Origin: Protopterus annectens
Lineage: Eukaryota > Chordata > Ceratodontiformes > Protopteridae
Length of the DNA: 64,000 bases
Reading direction: 5' to 3'
Assembly (NCBI RefSeq): GCF_019279795.1
Contig: NC_056733.1
Location: 1,115,214,682-1,115,278,681 of the forward strand
Below are positions 44,723 to 58,330 of this stretch, in pieces (positions within the stretch are counted from its first letter, which is position 1; each line of letters begins with the position of its first letter). Made by a program: the position numbers and the translations under genes. The notes below the pieces were generated by a model, which searched no databases, was not told the DNA's origin, and worked only from the letters and a program-made list of their open reading frames with translations.

Positions 44723-45460
44723 CTATTCAGATTCCCCCTTCACTTGAGAATTAGGTGCCACACTAGCTACCGCCCTCAGGCCTTGTAATGTAGGGTCTGA
44801 GAGATGAGTCTGTTTCAACTCTCTCTTTGTAACCCTTCCCAGCTCCCCTTCCACAGGAAGTCTGGTATCCACTGACAGTGGTGCCTCACTGTCAGCCCGG
44901 GTACTACTACTCACCTTTGCCCTTGCAGTCACTCTGTGCAAGGGAACATCAGTACCCACAAGCAGCTGTGGCTCACCTTCAGTGTCACTGCTACAGGGTA
45001 GCTCCCTCCCTGAAGTAACCACCACCTCACCAGTCCTGGCTGCAAGTGTGCAGTCTGTCTGGGTCTCCCCCAGGCTACCAGACCCACATGCTTGTCTCCA
45101 AGCCTGACTGCTTCTAACTGCATGCACACAGGGTACTGCATTATCAAAATCATTCCTTATCAGGGCATCTGCAGGGATATCCTCAAACACATCTACTTGC
45201 TGGCTTCCTTTTCCACCCTCCCAGTCAAGGTGAACCCTAGCAGGTATTTGGAATGGGGTCCCCCCCATAGCTCTGACTGGAGTAGACTGACCAGGCAAGT
45301 AGTGCTCCTCTTTAACCATTGCAGGCTTCAAATGGTTAGGTCAGAGGCTGTGTCTCTCTTAGCAATGGCCTCTTTCCCATTCACTAAGATAGGATATAAC
45401 CTCTTGTGGTAGTTTAGTACCCCTGTTGTCTTGAAACAATTTACTGCTGGCATTTTGTCA
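44723..45460 (-). pseudogene. gypsy protease and spacer
   Basis: Minus strand: VNGKEAIAKRDTASDLTI (near 45380-45400) is the retropepsin motif with DTG changed to DTA. Then GGTPFQIPARVHLDWEGGKG and FEDIPADALIRNDF end the protease. A 130-residue acidic spacer in the same open frame leads to KQTHLSDPTLQGLRAVAS, which in related elements precedes the integrase zinc finger. No RT lies between. Confidence 0.72.
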
Positions 45461-45494
45461 TTCCTACTTACTGGTTCTCCCACCTTGCCTCCGT

Positions 45495-46593
45495 GGACAT
45501 CTGTATGCTACATGGCCCCACTGGTTGCATTTAAAACATTTAACCCTTGGTACTGGACATGTATGTGGACTAGTGGTTTCCCTGCTGCTGACGGACTCTG
45601 CTGGGGCAGTCTGGGCTGCCCACCATGGGTTCCCTTAGACACATGTGCAGCATTGGTTGTCCCTTTCCTGTGCAGTGATGCCCTACTTGCTAGGTATAGG
45701 TCTCCCTTCTTCCCCAACTCATCTGTACTATTGCATTGTCTATCAGCTAACCAGATTCCAATGTCCTCAGGCAAAGTGCTAAGGACTTGTTCCTTCACCA
45801 AAAGGTCTGCCAGCCCTTCAGAAGTGGTAACCTGACATAAGTGCTTAGTTCAGCAACATATTCACACACACTTTCATCTGCCTTGCGTCTATGCTCACAA
45901 AACTTTTTCCTGTAAGCTTCAGGTGTTAATGTAAAGCATTCTAAAAGAGAAGCTTCCACTGTATTATAATTTAAGCAATCAGTATCAGACAATTTAGAAA
46001 TAGCAGTTACAGCTTTACCGTGTAGTAAGGGGGTCAGGAACCATACCCAAAGCCCTTGGTCAGCATTATACTTTTTACATACCCTTTCAAACATATGAAT
46101 GAAACTATCAAAGTTATCCCCCCCCTGTAAATTGTAGAAGAAATTTATTGACCTTTGTTGCTTCTGCAGTTTGGTTACGCTCTTCCCCATTACCTCCATG
46201 ACTCTGGCAAAGAGTCAGCATCTCCTTTTCATGTTGCCTCTGCCTCTCCTTCTCCTCAGCCTCAAGACGTTTCGGTTTCTCATTTTCCTTAGCCTCTAGA
46301 TGTCTCAGTCTCTCTACTGCTTCTATTTCCAAATGCTTGACCTCCACCTCCATTCTCTTTAACTCCAGATTGATTTTTAAGTCCTCTATGGAAAGGTTGA
46401 GCTGTCCTTTTTCTGAGAATTGTACATCACCAAGTCCAGCCTGGTTGTCCTCCTGATCAGTGGTCTGTGATACAACTTTGCCCAAAGCTGCAATCATTTC
46501 TGCCTTAGTCAGGTTGACATGCGCCAGTCTTTTAGCCTGGTAGTTCTCAGCCAACTGGCTCATTGTCAGCTTGCCATACTCCTCTGCTGACAT
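45495..46593 (-). pseudogene. gypsy gag with SCAN-like domain
   Basis: Minus strand: MSAEEYGKLTMSQLAENYQA start (46593), KAEMIAALGK, and a charged coiled coil (LELKRMEVEVKHLEIEAVER and following, Glu/Arg/Lys-rich). A shift near 46120 is followed by FDSFIHMFERVCKKYNAD and the SCAN-like part (LTPEAYRKKFCEHRRKADES, then in another frame EQVLSTLPEDIGIWLADRQC). A zinc knuckle CX2CX4HX4C (CFKCNQWGHVAYRC) lies near 45500. Mammalian SCAN domains derive from such Gags by established knowledge. Confidence 0.82.
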
Positions 46594-46827
46594 GCTTGCC
46601 TGCTCTTCCTGACTAAGCTAACAAAAAAAAATAAAACAATTGTGATGTGAAATTCTGAATGTTCACTGCTGATTGAGAGTACAAATGCCTTCAGTGACCA
46701 CTGTACACAGGCTACAGGAATTCAATATCCACACCACTACAAGCCAATTAATATGTGATGTGGCTGTCACACCACTGCTAACCAATATGTGATGTGGATA
46801 TCCTGCCAAAATGTCCACCAATTAATA
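46594..46827 (-). other. gypsy leader between 5' LTR and gag
   Basis: Non-coding leader with AATATGTGATG occurring three times (near 46750, 46787 and at the LTR edge). A possible primer-binding site on the minus strand starts TGGTGGACATTTTGG, about seven bases inside the LTR; the tRNA is not identified. Confidence 0.5.
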
Positions 46828-48380
<1,553 letters not shown>

Positions 48381-49435
48381 CTGGAGTCCTGTAAAACTAG
48401 CAAACACAATGCAATTAGGCATATACAGCAGCAGCGTGGAAATTGTTCAGTTTTGAATTGCTTCCAAAATGTGAGAAATGTAACAAATAATACATATTTT
48501 TCTTTTAATAGTGGATGCCTTTAGACACAGCAGATTCTCTGTAACTCTTATGTTAAGCAGCCAAACCAAGATCAGCTCTGTGGTATTGAGCACAAACATA
48601 CAAACACTGGGTTTATACAGACTCATAAAAACAAGTTTTACAACAACAAGCCTGCAGACGTATCAGGAATACACACAACAAGCTTTAAGCCAGCAGGCCC
48701 CAGTTCCAATAGGTTTGCTAAGTCACACTTCTGCCACAAGAGTACAATCAGAAAATCCTCTTAATGTAAAAATGCTGGCTCAAGTGCAGGGAAGCCGCAC
48801 AATCTAGATACTAGAGTCCTGTAAAGCTAGCAGACACAATGTAATTATGTACTTCAGCAGCAGTGGAAACAGTTCAGCTTTGAAACACTATCAGAGTACA
48901 AGAAGTGTAACAAATAATGCAGGATTCTTCTGAAATACAGTAAAAATAATCAACAGAATTGCAAAATGATATCTTATTTATATCTTTAAGCAGAGGATGT
49001 CTTTAGATGCAGCAGATTCTCTGTAACTGTTAGGCGAAGTAGCCAAACCAAGAGCAACTGTGAAAAATTGAGAACAAATCCACGCAAACACTGGACCTAT
49101 ATAAAATCAGAAAAACAAGTTTTATAACAGCAAGGCCTGCAGACAATCAGGAAAACACACAGTAAGCTTTCATCCGCAGTCCCCAACTCATATAGGTTTG
49201 CTACAACACACTTCTGCCGCAAGACTGCAATCAGAAAATCCTCTTAATGTAAAAATGCTGCTTTTAGAGCAGAAGTGCAGGAAAACCACAAAATCTAGAT
49301 ACTAGAGTCCTGTAAAACTAGTAGACACAATGTAAGTACTACAACAGGAGTGGGAATAGTTCAGCTTTTAAACACTGCTAAAGTTCAAGAAATGTAACAA
49401 ATCATACAGGATTTTTATTAAAGAATTTTTCTGTG
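48381..49435. repeat. long-period (~430-490 bp) tandem repeat
   Basis: Units start at about 48381, 48811 and 49302 (CTAGAGTCCTGTAAA); the third is cut off near 49435. Each unit contains CAGATTCTCTGTAACT, ACAAGTTTTA.AACA.CAAG, CTTCTGCC.CAAGA and AATCAGAAAATCCTCTTAAT. No coding frame survives. This array is the target of both element D and the gypsy element. Confidence 0.83.
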
Positions 49436-49846
49436 CTTTCTCACCCTTTCCACTGATGACCATGGTACTTCCCACGATAAGAAACAGAATCCCCCAAGAT
49501 CATTATGGTGATTCCCTTCTGGCCCAGCCAACAGTGGATGTCCTTCTCTTCCTCTGTTGCAGTATTCTTTACATGAGGGAGTTGAATGCCAAAATGACCC
49601 AACGTCGGCCAGTTTACAAAAGACTTGCTGATTAAAGGGGCGTGGTACATCCCATATAGCCTGCTATTGGATGTAGGACATAAAAGTGATGTATGCATGC
49701 ACTGTACTCAGAAATTCTTTGGCGCCAGTCTGAGCGCTTTACCTGTACATACGGTCTGCTTGCAGAAGTGGTTGCTGTCTCAGTATTTCAGGTAAGTGCC
49801 CTTTTGGGTAATCCTTTCTTTGCTGTTTCTGCTGTGGTTAGGTTTA

Positions 49847-51723
49847 ATGTTATCCAAGAAAGGCAAATGCCAACGCGGACATCAGATTCCACATAAAGAC
49901 AAACACCTGCTGTGTATTTTTTGTCTTGGGCTTACCCACGATCATAGGTCTTGTCCTATCTGCCAGGCCCTTGTGCCTAAAACATTGAAAAGTAGGTTAT
50001 ATTCCCTTTTGAAACAGCACTTGAAAGTCCTTGTGAAAAGTGATATGGAGGGACCCTCAGGGCCTGAGGCCGAGTCACTTGTGAAGCAGAAGGTCAAGAA
50101 GCCTAGGCCTGAAGCTTCAGTTGCACCTCCATTGGCAGACGTCTCTCCCGAGGCAGTTGTTAGTCTAGAAAAACATTCAGTCCCTACATCCGATTCACAG
50201 CCCGAGGCCTTAACAGAGGTCGCCTTGGATCAGGATGATAGCATGTCCTTGGTAGTGCTACAGGCATCCAATGCAGATGTCCAGGGGAGCCTAGACTTGT
50301 GATCACCGAGGGATTCAGGGAGATTTTTCAAATACTGGTTAGAGAGGAAATTGATTCCAGCATTATAGAATCTAGGCCTACATCTGGTCCTCCAACCTTA
50401 CATAGGGCTGATCTGCATGCCAGGAGGAAACAAAAAACCAAACATTTGTCACCTCCCACAGATCCACAAAAGGATTGGCAAAACATTACACGGGACATTT
50501 TCAGTGCCCTTATGTCCCTTAGGCCTCCTCCAGGGGTTTTAGTACTGGCCACACCCAAGTTACCTCTCCTCAGAAGAGGGTTAGGGAAGAGGCATCTTCC
50601 GAAGAGGAAGAACCCTGAGAGGATGAATCCCTAGTTTATTCATCTCAGATCCCCTCCCCGTTGGATTATGCATCTTCGGAGGAGGATTCCAATGGTACTG
50701 ATTCCCCAGTGGAAGAAATTACTTTCAGTGAGACCTTGAGTAAGATGAAGGAACATTTCACATGGGATAGTCATGAGATGTCTGAAGTACAAAAACATTA
50801 CTACAAATGACTTCAGGTAGATAGTCCTACTCCCTCAGCCATACCTTCTGTCTTGCTTCATTTTTGCATGCATTTGCATCATCCAGTAGAAATCCTGATT
50901 CCCAGCCTCCAGCACCTAAGAAACCTGACAGATTCTACAAGGTGCCTGGAGACTGCAAGTTTTTTTTCAAAGCCCCTTCCACTGACCCTTCTGTCATTAC
51001 AGTGGCTTCTGATAACCTCTCAAGGTTATTTCCCTCCACCACTCTGTGAAGGCTGTATAGCCGAGACGCTAAGTAATAAAAGGTTGGACTGTTCATTGTC
51101 TTGGTGCTATATTTTTCTTGTTTTCTCTTTAGTATATATTTCCCTCCACCACCCTTCTTCCCTCTGACAAAGGTAGCAGACATATGGAGAGGTTAGGCAA
51201 AACAGTATATACCTCTGCCACCCTTGCCTTTAAGGCTATCAATATTCAAACACACATGACTAAATACACCTTAGAACTCTTGTCCCAACTTTCCAAAATT
51301 ATTTCAGGTTTGTCTGACTCAGAAAATAAGTGTTTGGCTTCATCCTTGCTTGGGGCATCCTCTCAGGTGGCCCGCCATTCAATAAAATGTAGTTACAATG
51401 CTGTGGAGGCTTCAGCTAGGGCAGTTGCCACAGGTTCAGTCTTGAGCAGATTTGCCTGGTTGAGACTTCAACATTTGCCAGAGGACATTAAATCCAAACT
51501 TATGGATGCTCCTCTGGAAAGTTCAGCACTGTTTGGGCCAGCTGCTTTGGACTTGTTTAAAACCTTACAGGAGAACGGTAAGGAGATGCAGGAATTGAAA
51601 CACCTCCTGGTTTCCCTTGTATCAAAATTCCAAAGAAATTATCCTTCTAAACCTGTCTTTGTTAGAAGACAGTCACAGCTCCCTCCAGATAAGGTTAAAG
51701 AGTCTAGTAAGAGAACTCAGTAA
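49847..51723 (+). pseudogene. gag, family C
   Basis: ATG 49847. N-terminal module CQRG, then H, CIFCLGLTH and CPIC, the family spacing with one Cys replaced by Gly. Shifts near 50300 and 50560. Core: EEITFSETLSKMKEHFTWD (near 50718), KKPDRFYKVPGDCKFFFKAP (50920). About 100 unrelated bases near 51040-51170 interrupt it. It is open from 51184 (GKTVYTSATLAFKAINIQTH, RFAWLRLQHLPEDIKSKLMD, ALFGPAALDLFKTLQE) to KRTQ-stop. Confidence 0.85.
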
Positions 51724-53640
51724 TTTAGGACTCCCAGCAACACCCCCCCCAGCAGTCCTTTCCAGACATACCAGGATCCATCTCACTATTTGGACCCCAC
51801 AAACCTCCCCCCTCCTTTCCCTTCGCTTTTCTCTTTTCACTCCAGCTTGGGAAAACATTACACAGGATTCTTGGGTGCTCTCCATCATAAAAATGATTAT
51901 TTCATGGTTTGGAATTCACTCCCACCTTTTAGAGCCATAGCACAACTACCCAGAGAGCAGCTGCCACATTTTCCAAAGGTGCTGCAAGACCTGTTGGATC
52001 AAGGCACCATTCAACCTGTTCCATCAAATCAAAGAGGAAAAGTGTTCTATTCAAGGCTCTTCTTGCTGCCAAGGAAAGAGGGCCCTTGGAGACCCATCCT
52101 GGACCTGTTCTTCCTCAACATCTTCTTGAAAGTGCCTACCTTCAGAATGCTTACTTTGCAAACCCTATTTCCTCTGATCATCACACAAGCATTTATGGCA
52201 TCAAGGATGCTTATCTACACATCTCCATTCATCCGAGTAACAGAAGGTTTTTCGGATTCTCTGTAGCCTCTTGGCAATTTCAGTTTTCTGACTTGCCTTT
52301 TCGTCTTTCCACCGCCTCAAGGGTATTCACGAAATGCCTACCCCAGTTATTGCTTACTGCAGACTTCAGGGCATTCAGGTCTTCCCATACCTGGACAACC
52401 TTCTCTTTCAAGCAGTCGGTCCAGGAGCTCTAGAGCACAACCTAAGTTCTACCATTTCCATCCTACAATCTCTGCGTTTAACGATAAACTTAGAAAAATC
52501 TGCTCTCTCCCCATCTCAGGACCACATTTTTCTGGGATGCAGGATACAAACAGACCTTATGAAGGTTTCTATCCCCACTCAGAAGTCTCAGGAACTCATT
52601 TCCTTTTTTCATAACCTCATTCCTCTAACTCATACCACTTCCAGGAATTTTCTCAGAAGTATGGGCTTCTTGACATCCAGTATCTCAATGCTTCCTCTGG
52701 CAAAACTGCATATGAGAAAACTACAGTGGTTCCTGAAATCAGTGTGGATGCAACATGCACATACACTAGAGTTCCCAGTTCCCCTTCTCCCTTGCTTGAA
52801 GAGGGAGATTACCTGGTGGATTCAACAGTTGACTGCCAACCCAGGTCTCCCACTCCATCTTCTAACACCTGTCCAGGAGCTGTTCACAGATGCCTCAGAC
52901 ACAGGGTGGGGACCAGCTTTCGGCTGCATAAAAGCACAAGTGATCTGGTCCCCCTCTCAGCGAAGGGAACACATCAATATAAAAGAAATGAGGGCACTGC
53001 TACTGGCTCCGCAGACTTTTCAGTCTCTCTTCATCCCAGGCGCTCTAAACATTTTTACAGACAGCATGACCATTCTCTGGTATGTCAACAAGCAGGGAAG
53101 GACAAAGTCTTATCTCCTTTTTAGACTAGCCCTGCATGTGTGGGAGCTGGCAGTGTAAACTTTAGACCCCTCCCCTTCAGGCTGTATATGTCCCTTCCAG
53201 CCTGAATGTAGTGGCAGACACCTTCAGCAGGTCTGAAACATAGTCCCACGAATTAATGCCCCACAGAGATGTGTTCCTGGACATTGTACACTGATGGGGT
53301 ACTCCACAAGCAGACCTTTTTGTCTCCCCCTTGAACAGACAACTTAAGGAATTTTGTGCGAGAAGTCACATCCTCTGGTGTAAAAGGTGGAAGCCCTCCG
53401 CTTTTCATGGAAGGACATGTTTCTGTATGCATTCCCTCCTCTTCCTTTTATTCCAAACGTCCTGCTAAACATTCAGCAGGACATACCAAAAATCTTGATG
53501 GTGACCCCCTTTTGGCCAAGACAGGATTGGTTCCCCCTATTCCTGCATTTATCAAAGGGCAATGCCCTTACTCCAGCATTTAGCCAAGGGCAGTCGCCAC
53601 AAGTTACCCACGTGATAGGGTTTTAATTCCTTTCAGACAG
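51724..53640 (+). pseudogene. RT / RNase H / MT-like pol, family C
   Basis: FYSRLFLLPRKEG (near 52050), WRPILDLFFLN, a shift near 52185, IKDAYLHISIHP, LPFRLSTASRVFTKC, a shift near 52330, then a long open frame 52334-53158. There the catalytic box reads FPYLDN (Asp changed to Asn), followed by PLAKLHMRKLQWFLKSVW and RNase H (LFTDASDTGWG, EHINIKEMRALLLA, FTDSMTILWYVNKQG). The MT-like part (DLFVSPLN, LRFSWKDMFLYAFPPLPFIP, FWPRQDWFPL) runs to 53626. Confidence 0.86.
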
Positions 53641-53830
53641 CTTTTTACAGAGAAAGTGCTTAGGGTTCTGCAGGACAGGAAACTCAGTACTAGAAAATCT
53701 TATTTTTCCAAATGGAAGAGATTTTCACTTTGGCTCTGTCTTGTAACCTAGATCCACTTGCAGTGGAAATCCCACTGGTGTTCTCATAATTTTTTGATTT
53801 CTCTAAATCTTTTGGGTTTCTAATATTATG
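53640..53830 (+). pseudogene. YR N-terminal fragment, family C
   Basis: KVLRVLQDRKLSTRKSYFSK and WKRFSLWL match the start of the recombinase (RRPSTRKSYADKWKRFCAW). The similarity stops near 53830; the catalytic domain is missing. Confidence 0.75.
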
Positions 53831-53871
53831 ACGGGAATGGAGCCCATTCTTAAGTCAAAGTATGATTAAAG

Positions 53872-54077
53872 TGGGTCTATATCACGGCATCGAAAAAGCC
53901 GTTATTCAAATGGCTTTATAATCGAAAATGCCAGTAATAGAATTGTATATCGTGAGATCTCGGTACAGAGAAAATCGGAATATTTGCCTCCCCCCACAAA
54001 TGCGATTTCTATTACCGGTATTTTTGATTATAAAGCCGTTCATTTAACGGCTTTTTCAGTGTCATAATATAGATCCA
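53872..54077. mobile_element. MITE with ~74-bp inverted repeats (206 bp)
   Basis: Left arm TGGGTCTATATCACGGCATC and right arm (reverse) TGGATCTATATTATGACACT, both followed by GAAAAAGCCGTTA and GGCTTTATAATC.AAAAT.CC.GTAATAGAA; about 80% identical over ~74 bp. Flanked by perfect 6-bp repeats TTAAAG (53866-53871, 54078-54083). No coding capacity. The RNA or single strand would fold as a long hairpin. Confidence 0.85.
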
Positions 54078-54099
54078 TTAAAGTTCATGAAATTCATAT

Positions 54100-54340
54100 T
54101 GTTTCAAACTTTGATGTCAGCTAAAAGCGCTCTTTGCAGCACTTGCAGTGTGCCCAGTAATGACTCCTTTTGCAATTTGTATGGGGGTTACGTGAATTGG
54201 TAACATATCTAAATACAATTGTAGATTCTTTTATATAAGACCCATTGCTCCTACTACTATTGGAACTGTCTGGGTATCTTTCTTCCACATTGCTCTCATT
54301 TCTGCCTGCAGATCCTGATATTTTATGACTTTATTTTTTA
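54100..54340 (-). pseudogene. 3'-terminal fragment of another LINE
   Basis: Minus strand reads KYQDLQAEMRAMWKKDTQTV, PIVVGAMGLI, a stop, then LYLDMLPIHVTP and ITGHTASAAKSAF: the conserved end of several LINE polyproteins (KY.DL..E...MW...VIPVVVGALG). The clade cannot be fixed from ~75 residues. Confidence 0.65.
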
Positions 54341-54613
54341 TTTTTATTTTATTTTACATTTGTTGACCGGGATAGTCCGACTGGATGCATGTCCATTTTC
54401 AGCGGAGGCCCAGGGAGAAAAGCTCCAAGGGTAAGCAGATACAGCATTACATAATACCAGCATTACATATTACAAACAGACTATTTACAGAGATTACATA
54501 AGTAAGCAAGTTAAACAAGTTCCACAGGTTACAGTTAATCCTGAGCACAAGTCAGGATTAAATTAAATTACACAGTAAACTGGTTAACAGATTTTTACAC
54601 ATTCTAGAGAGAG

Positions 54614-55015
54614 TTAGCCAGGCTTGATACATTGACATAGCCAGTTAAGTGACAAATGTTGTTTGAGTCTAGTTTTAAATTGACCTAAGGTGGAAAGTAA
54701 GGTAATATCAGCTGGAAGAGAGTTCCAGGATCTACTTACAGAGTTTACAAAGAGAGAATCACTGGCTGTGTTATTAATTTTGCTAGTCTGAATTAGTAGT
54801 TTGTTAGAGGATCGAAGCGGTCTAGGATTGTTATAGGGGGTGATAATATTTTTAAGTGCAGGAGTATTGTCCGGATTATAGAGGATTTTATAGGCCATAA
54901 TCAGTTGGTTATACTGGATTAGGCTGGGTAGTTCAAGCCACCCAAGCTGATATTGATGCAATAATGTGTCCTTAAAGGCAGCCCAGTGGCAAACCTGGCA
55001 ATGTGGTTGTAGCAA
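54614..55015 (-). pseudogene. LINE C-terminal region
   Basis: Minus strand: WLELPSLIQYNQLIMAYKIL, LRSSNKLLIQTSKINNTASD, SRSWNSLPADITLLSTLGQF and LKQHLSLNWL, the usual end of Jockey-superfamily pols (FW..LP.......F...L). Out of frame with RT by a shift between 55015 and 55155. Confidence 0.8.
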
Positions 55016-55154
55016 ATTGAGAGTTTGTTAAGGACAGTCTTGTTTAAATTCGAGAGTAGATGGGATGCATACAGAAGGGTTGAAAGAAGGTGAGAGCGAG
55101 CTATGGCAATTTTAGCTGGAGGGGTTAGGAAGGCTTTTATTCTGTAAAGTGACC

Positions 55155-56141
55155 CTAGTTTTTTATTGATGGTTTTGATAGTTTGGTTAACATGTAGGTC
55201 AATTTTAGATTATTGTCTATGATGACACCTAATAGTTTTGTAGATGGGTCAGGGGAGATTATTGCGCCATCATTTGATTTTATGGTAAAGGTGAAAGCGG
55301 TAGACCTACGTGTTGGTGAAAATAACAGCATTTTAGTTTTTTTGGGCTTTAGGATCAGACGATGTTCAGAAAGCCAGTTTTCTATTGTATTAGAGGTGGT
55401 CTGGGTAGCTGACCATAACTCTACTGGAGATGTGGCTGAGCAAATCAGAGTAGAGTCATCAGCATATTGGATACAGCTGACTTTTGGGATGACAGTATAA
55501 AGGTCGTTAATGAAGATGGAGAACAGCAAGGGCCCTAGTATAGAGCCTTGTGGTACTCCAAGGGTATTAGGTAGAAGGTTAGAGAGTTTGTTCTGCCAGA
55601 GGACAGCCTGATGTCGACCATTCAGGTAGGATTGAAACCATTGGAGGGCTCCAGTATCTAGACAGAATGTTTGCAGGTTGTGGATTAAAAGTTGGTGATC
55701 AACCATATTGAATGCCTTGGAAAGATCCAAAAAGAGGGCTGAGGATATATAATTATTGTTGCGGTTATGGTTTATGGTGTTAGTAAAGGCTAGGAGGGCT
55801 GAAGTAGTGCTGTGATGAGGACGGAAGCCATGCTGAGTGTCTGCCATAAGGCGATTTTGGATTAGGTGGTGCATGAGTTGTCTATGAATACATTTTTCCA
55901 TAATCTTTGCAAGTGGAGAGAGTATAGCTATTGGCCTATAATTGGAGAATTCAGTAGAGCTGCCTCCTTTGTGAAGTGGGATTACATAGAATATTTTCCA
56001 GATGGTGGGAATTTTAGCTTCTACTATGGTTTGATTGATTAGTATTGAGACGGGGTAAGCAATAGCATCAGCTGATTTTTGTAGGTACTCTGCAGGGAGT
56101 TGATCAGCAGAAAGTGTAGTGGGTTTTAATTTTTTGATCAA
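55155..56141 (-). pseudogene. LINE reverse transcriptase
   Basis: 328-codon open stretch on the minus strand: IPTIWKIFYVIPLHKGGSST, FSNYRPIAILSPLAKIMEKC, QHGFRPHHSTTSALLAF, LFLDLSKAFNMVDHQLL (catalytic Asp), GVPQGSILGPLLFSIFINDL and the catalytic box CIQYADDSTLIC. It primes on nicked DNA by family mechanism. Same frame as the endonuclease end upstream, separated by stops at 56141-56445. Confidence 0.9.
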
Positions 56142-56444
56142 GGTACGGATAAGTGAAGTGGCGACTGGTTGGAAGCTGAACGCGAGTAGGTTTCTAGGGG
56201 TGCTACTTTCAGGACCAGGGGAGCTAGGAGGTAGTTGGCTAGCTAGGGCTGAATTGTCTCGGTAAAGAATTGGTTAAAACTATCAGAAACATCTTCAGGG
56301 GTTTTATCAATAGTAGCAGCAGGGATTGGAGTTGGTTTGTCCAGGATGTAGTAGATTATTTAAACCTGCCCAAAACTTCTGAGGGTTATTTTGATTTACT
56401 GTCTGTAAATTACAGTAGTATTGTTTTTTGTCTTGTAAAATTGA

Positions 56445-57766
56445 TTATTTGGTTTTGTTCCTGGATTGCCTGTATTTAATGTGATCTTGAGGGTCTTTAG
56501 AAGAACGCCATAAAGCCCATGCTTTGTTTCTAAGGGTAATTTTGAGTTTAGACTCTATAGAAAGCCATGGTGCAGTTTTTGCCTTGGTTCTCTTTGAACG
56601 AACAGGTGCATGCAAATCAAGGATCTCAAGGAATTTGTTGTTAAAGTATGCTACTGCTTCCTCTAAGGGGAGGTGTTTTAGAATAGACCAATGACATGAG
56701 TTTAGTTCTTGTTGGAATTTGGCAGGGTCAAAGATTTTATTGTTTCTAACCTTTCTGAGTAAGGGTTGTTGGGAATTAATGGTTTTGTGCTTAATTACAT
56801 ATGTGAGAAGGTGATTGCTTAGGCCATTAAGGAGGGTACCAGAGGTGTACAGTTGGGGGTGACTGTTTATAAGTACCCAATCAAGTATACTTTCTTTTTG
56901 GTTGGGTTTACTTGTCCTGGTAGGGGTGGATATGATTTCTGTAAATGCATGCAGGTTAATATGGGTGGTTGGGGATTTTGAGGAACAGGTGCCCCAGTCT
57001 ATGTTAAAGTCTCCAAGTAGTAGAGTTTCTTGGTGGTAGTGACATGATAGCCAGTGCAGGATATCTTCAAATGTAGATATATTGTTACCTGGGGGAATGT
57101 ACATACAGATGATATTAATGCATTTATTTTTATTAAGTTGAAATTTGGTGGCAAGAATCTCTGAGTTATTAATCTGAGGAGGTTGTATTACATCTATGGT
57201 GACATTCAACTCAGATTTATAGAGTACAGCTACCCCACCCCCTTCCTCGAAGCACGATCCAGCCTGTGTATGTTGTACCCAGGTGGTAATATGTCATTGT
57301 CTTTAGTGTTAGGTTTTAACCAGGTTTCAGATAAACAGAGAATCTCAGGTGAGTGGACATCCAGAAGTGCATGCAATTCATGTACCTTGTTATTAATGCT
57401 TCTAATATTGAGATGACAGACTAGGAGAGAGTTAGTTGGCCTATTAATTGTAGGTTTGTAGCTTAGATTGCAAGTAGAGGGGGTATGTGTATCTGAAGTG
57501 AGTGGGGCAGGGTTGGGGTGAATATCACCACCAAGTATTAGGTTGAGTCTATACTTGGTGATGAACTTCAGGAATTTGTTTATTAGTTTGTGGTAGTGTT
57601 TGGATCTAGAGCTAATGTGCCTGGGGTTGAGATGTTGATAGACTGAACAAGATGTTGGATAGGATCTGGTACTGTAAGTATGGTTGAAGGTGGAAGGATT
57701 TACAGCTGGGGTGATAGTATGGCCTTTTGGGACCTGAAATCCCGTGAGAAACTGGTTTTCATACAA
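56445..57766 (-). pseudogene. LINE APE-type endonuclease
   Basis: Minus strand: GGDIHPNPAP and LLVCHLNIRSINNKVHELHA, EILCLSETWLKPNTKDND (Glu of the active site) in 57230-57766; shift near 57230; then LLLGDFNIDWGTCSS (GDFN motif), ESILDWVLINSHPQL and LSNHLLTYVIK (SDH reads SNH) to 56445. Nicks the target. The catalytic His context is changed, so this copy is probably inactive. Confidence 0.85.
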
Positions 57767-58140
57767 GGTAAGAGGTATGGTGTGAACAAGAGGGGTAGTA
57801 AGGAGGAGTATATCATTATGTGTGATTCAGCTAGTGAGTTAAGGAACTGTTTTACCTGGTGATGCAACACCAGAAGATAGAGTGGTGAGGTAAAGGTACT
57901 GGAAGGGGGATGGGAGAATGCCAGATGAAAGCTAATAGGTGCTGTTAAAATGTAGGTAGTAGAATGGGGGTGGGTGGAATTATCCCAGATGAAAGCAGAT
58001 AGGATCTAGAAAGTGGTGGAGTGGCTATAGTACTATAAATTTAGAGGTACTGGTGCGGGAGGGAATTGGGGGCAGGGAGAGGAGTGAAGAGAGCCCGAGC
58101 ATAGCGAGGGCCAACGTAGCGGGGCTATTGCAGTTTACAA

Positions 58141-58330
58141 GGTTTCCTAAAGCTATAAGGCAAGTATTACAGCTCTTAATGTAAGAGTCAATTTACTTCA
58201 GTTACAGGGGAAGGAGGCAACCACTCAAGTAGAAACAAAGAGCCCTATGGATGACCAATATGGTGACTTGCTTAATTACAAAGCACTGTAAGTGAAAGTT
58301 TAACAAATGCTTTTTGTGTGTGCAACCTAC
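58141..58330. other. no gene recognised
   Basis: Short unassigned stretch between the LINE 5' end and the 71-bp repeat. Confidence 0.5.

Larger units (their letters stand above)
49539..53830 (+). mobile_element. DIRS family C element, 3'-truncated
   Basis: Third DIRS family. The left ITR begins ATGTCCTTCTCTTC with CTGTTGCAG (compare family A ATGTTCTTCGTG and CTGTTGCAG); TATA-like CATAAAAG near 49680. Gag 49847-51723, RT/RH/MT to about 53640, and only the first ~60 codons of YR. No ICR or right ITR. The left flank ends in G as in family A. Protein similarity to the B remnants is closer than to A or D. Confidence 0.85.
54345..58140 (-). mobile_element. L2/CR1-group LINE, nearly full length, minus strand
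   Basis: Minus-strand non-LTR element: GC-rich 5' end near 58060-58140 (GCCCGAGCATAGCGAGGGCC on plus), APE endonuclease 56445-57766, RT 55155-56141, C-terminal region 54614-55015. The 3' end on the plus strand starts after an A/T-rich run at 54335-54360 (simple tail on the minus strand). A few shifts and stops only, so younger than the CR1 copy. Confidence 0.85.

Noticed and set aside
49780-49810. Real splice donor (CAGGTAAGTG) upstream of family C gag
   Set aside because: It matches a donor perfectly, but the sister motif in family A reads GCTAAGTACC and cannot be a GT donor; without transcripts it is kept only as part of the conserved 5'-UTR motif.
53866-54083. piggyBac MITE with TTAA target
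   Set aside because: TTAA is contained in the repeat TTAAAG, but the inverted repeats align cleanly only when all six bases are outside, so the superfamily is left open.
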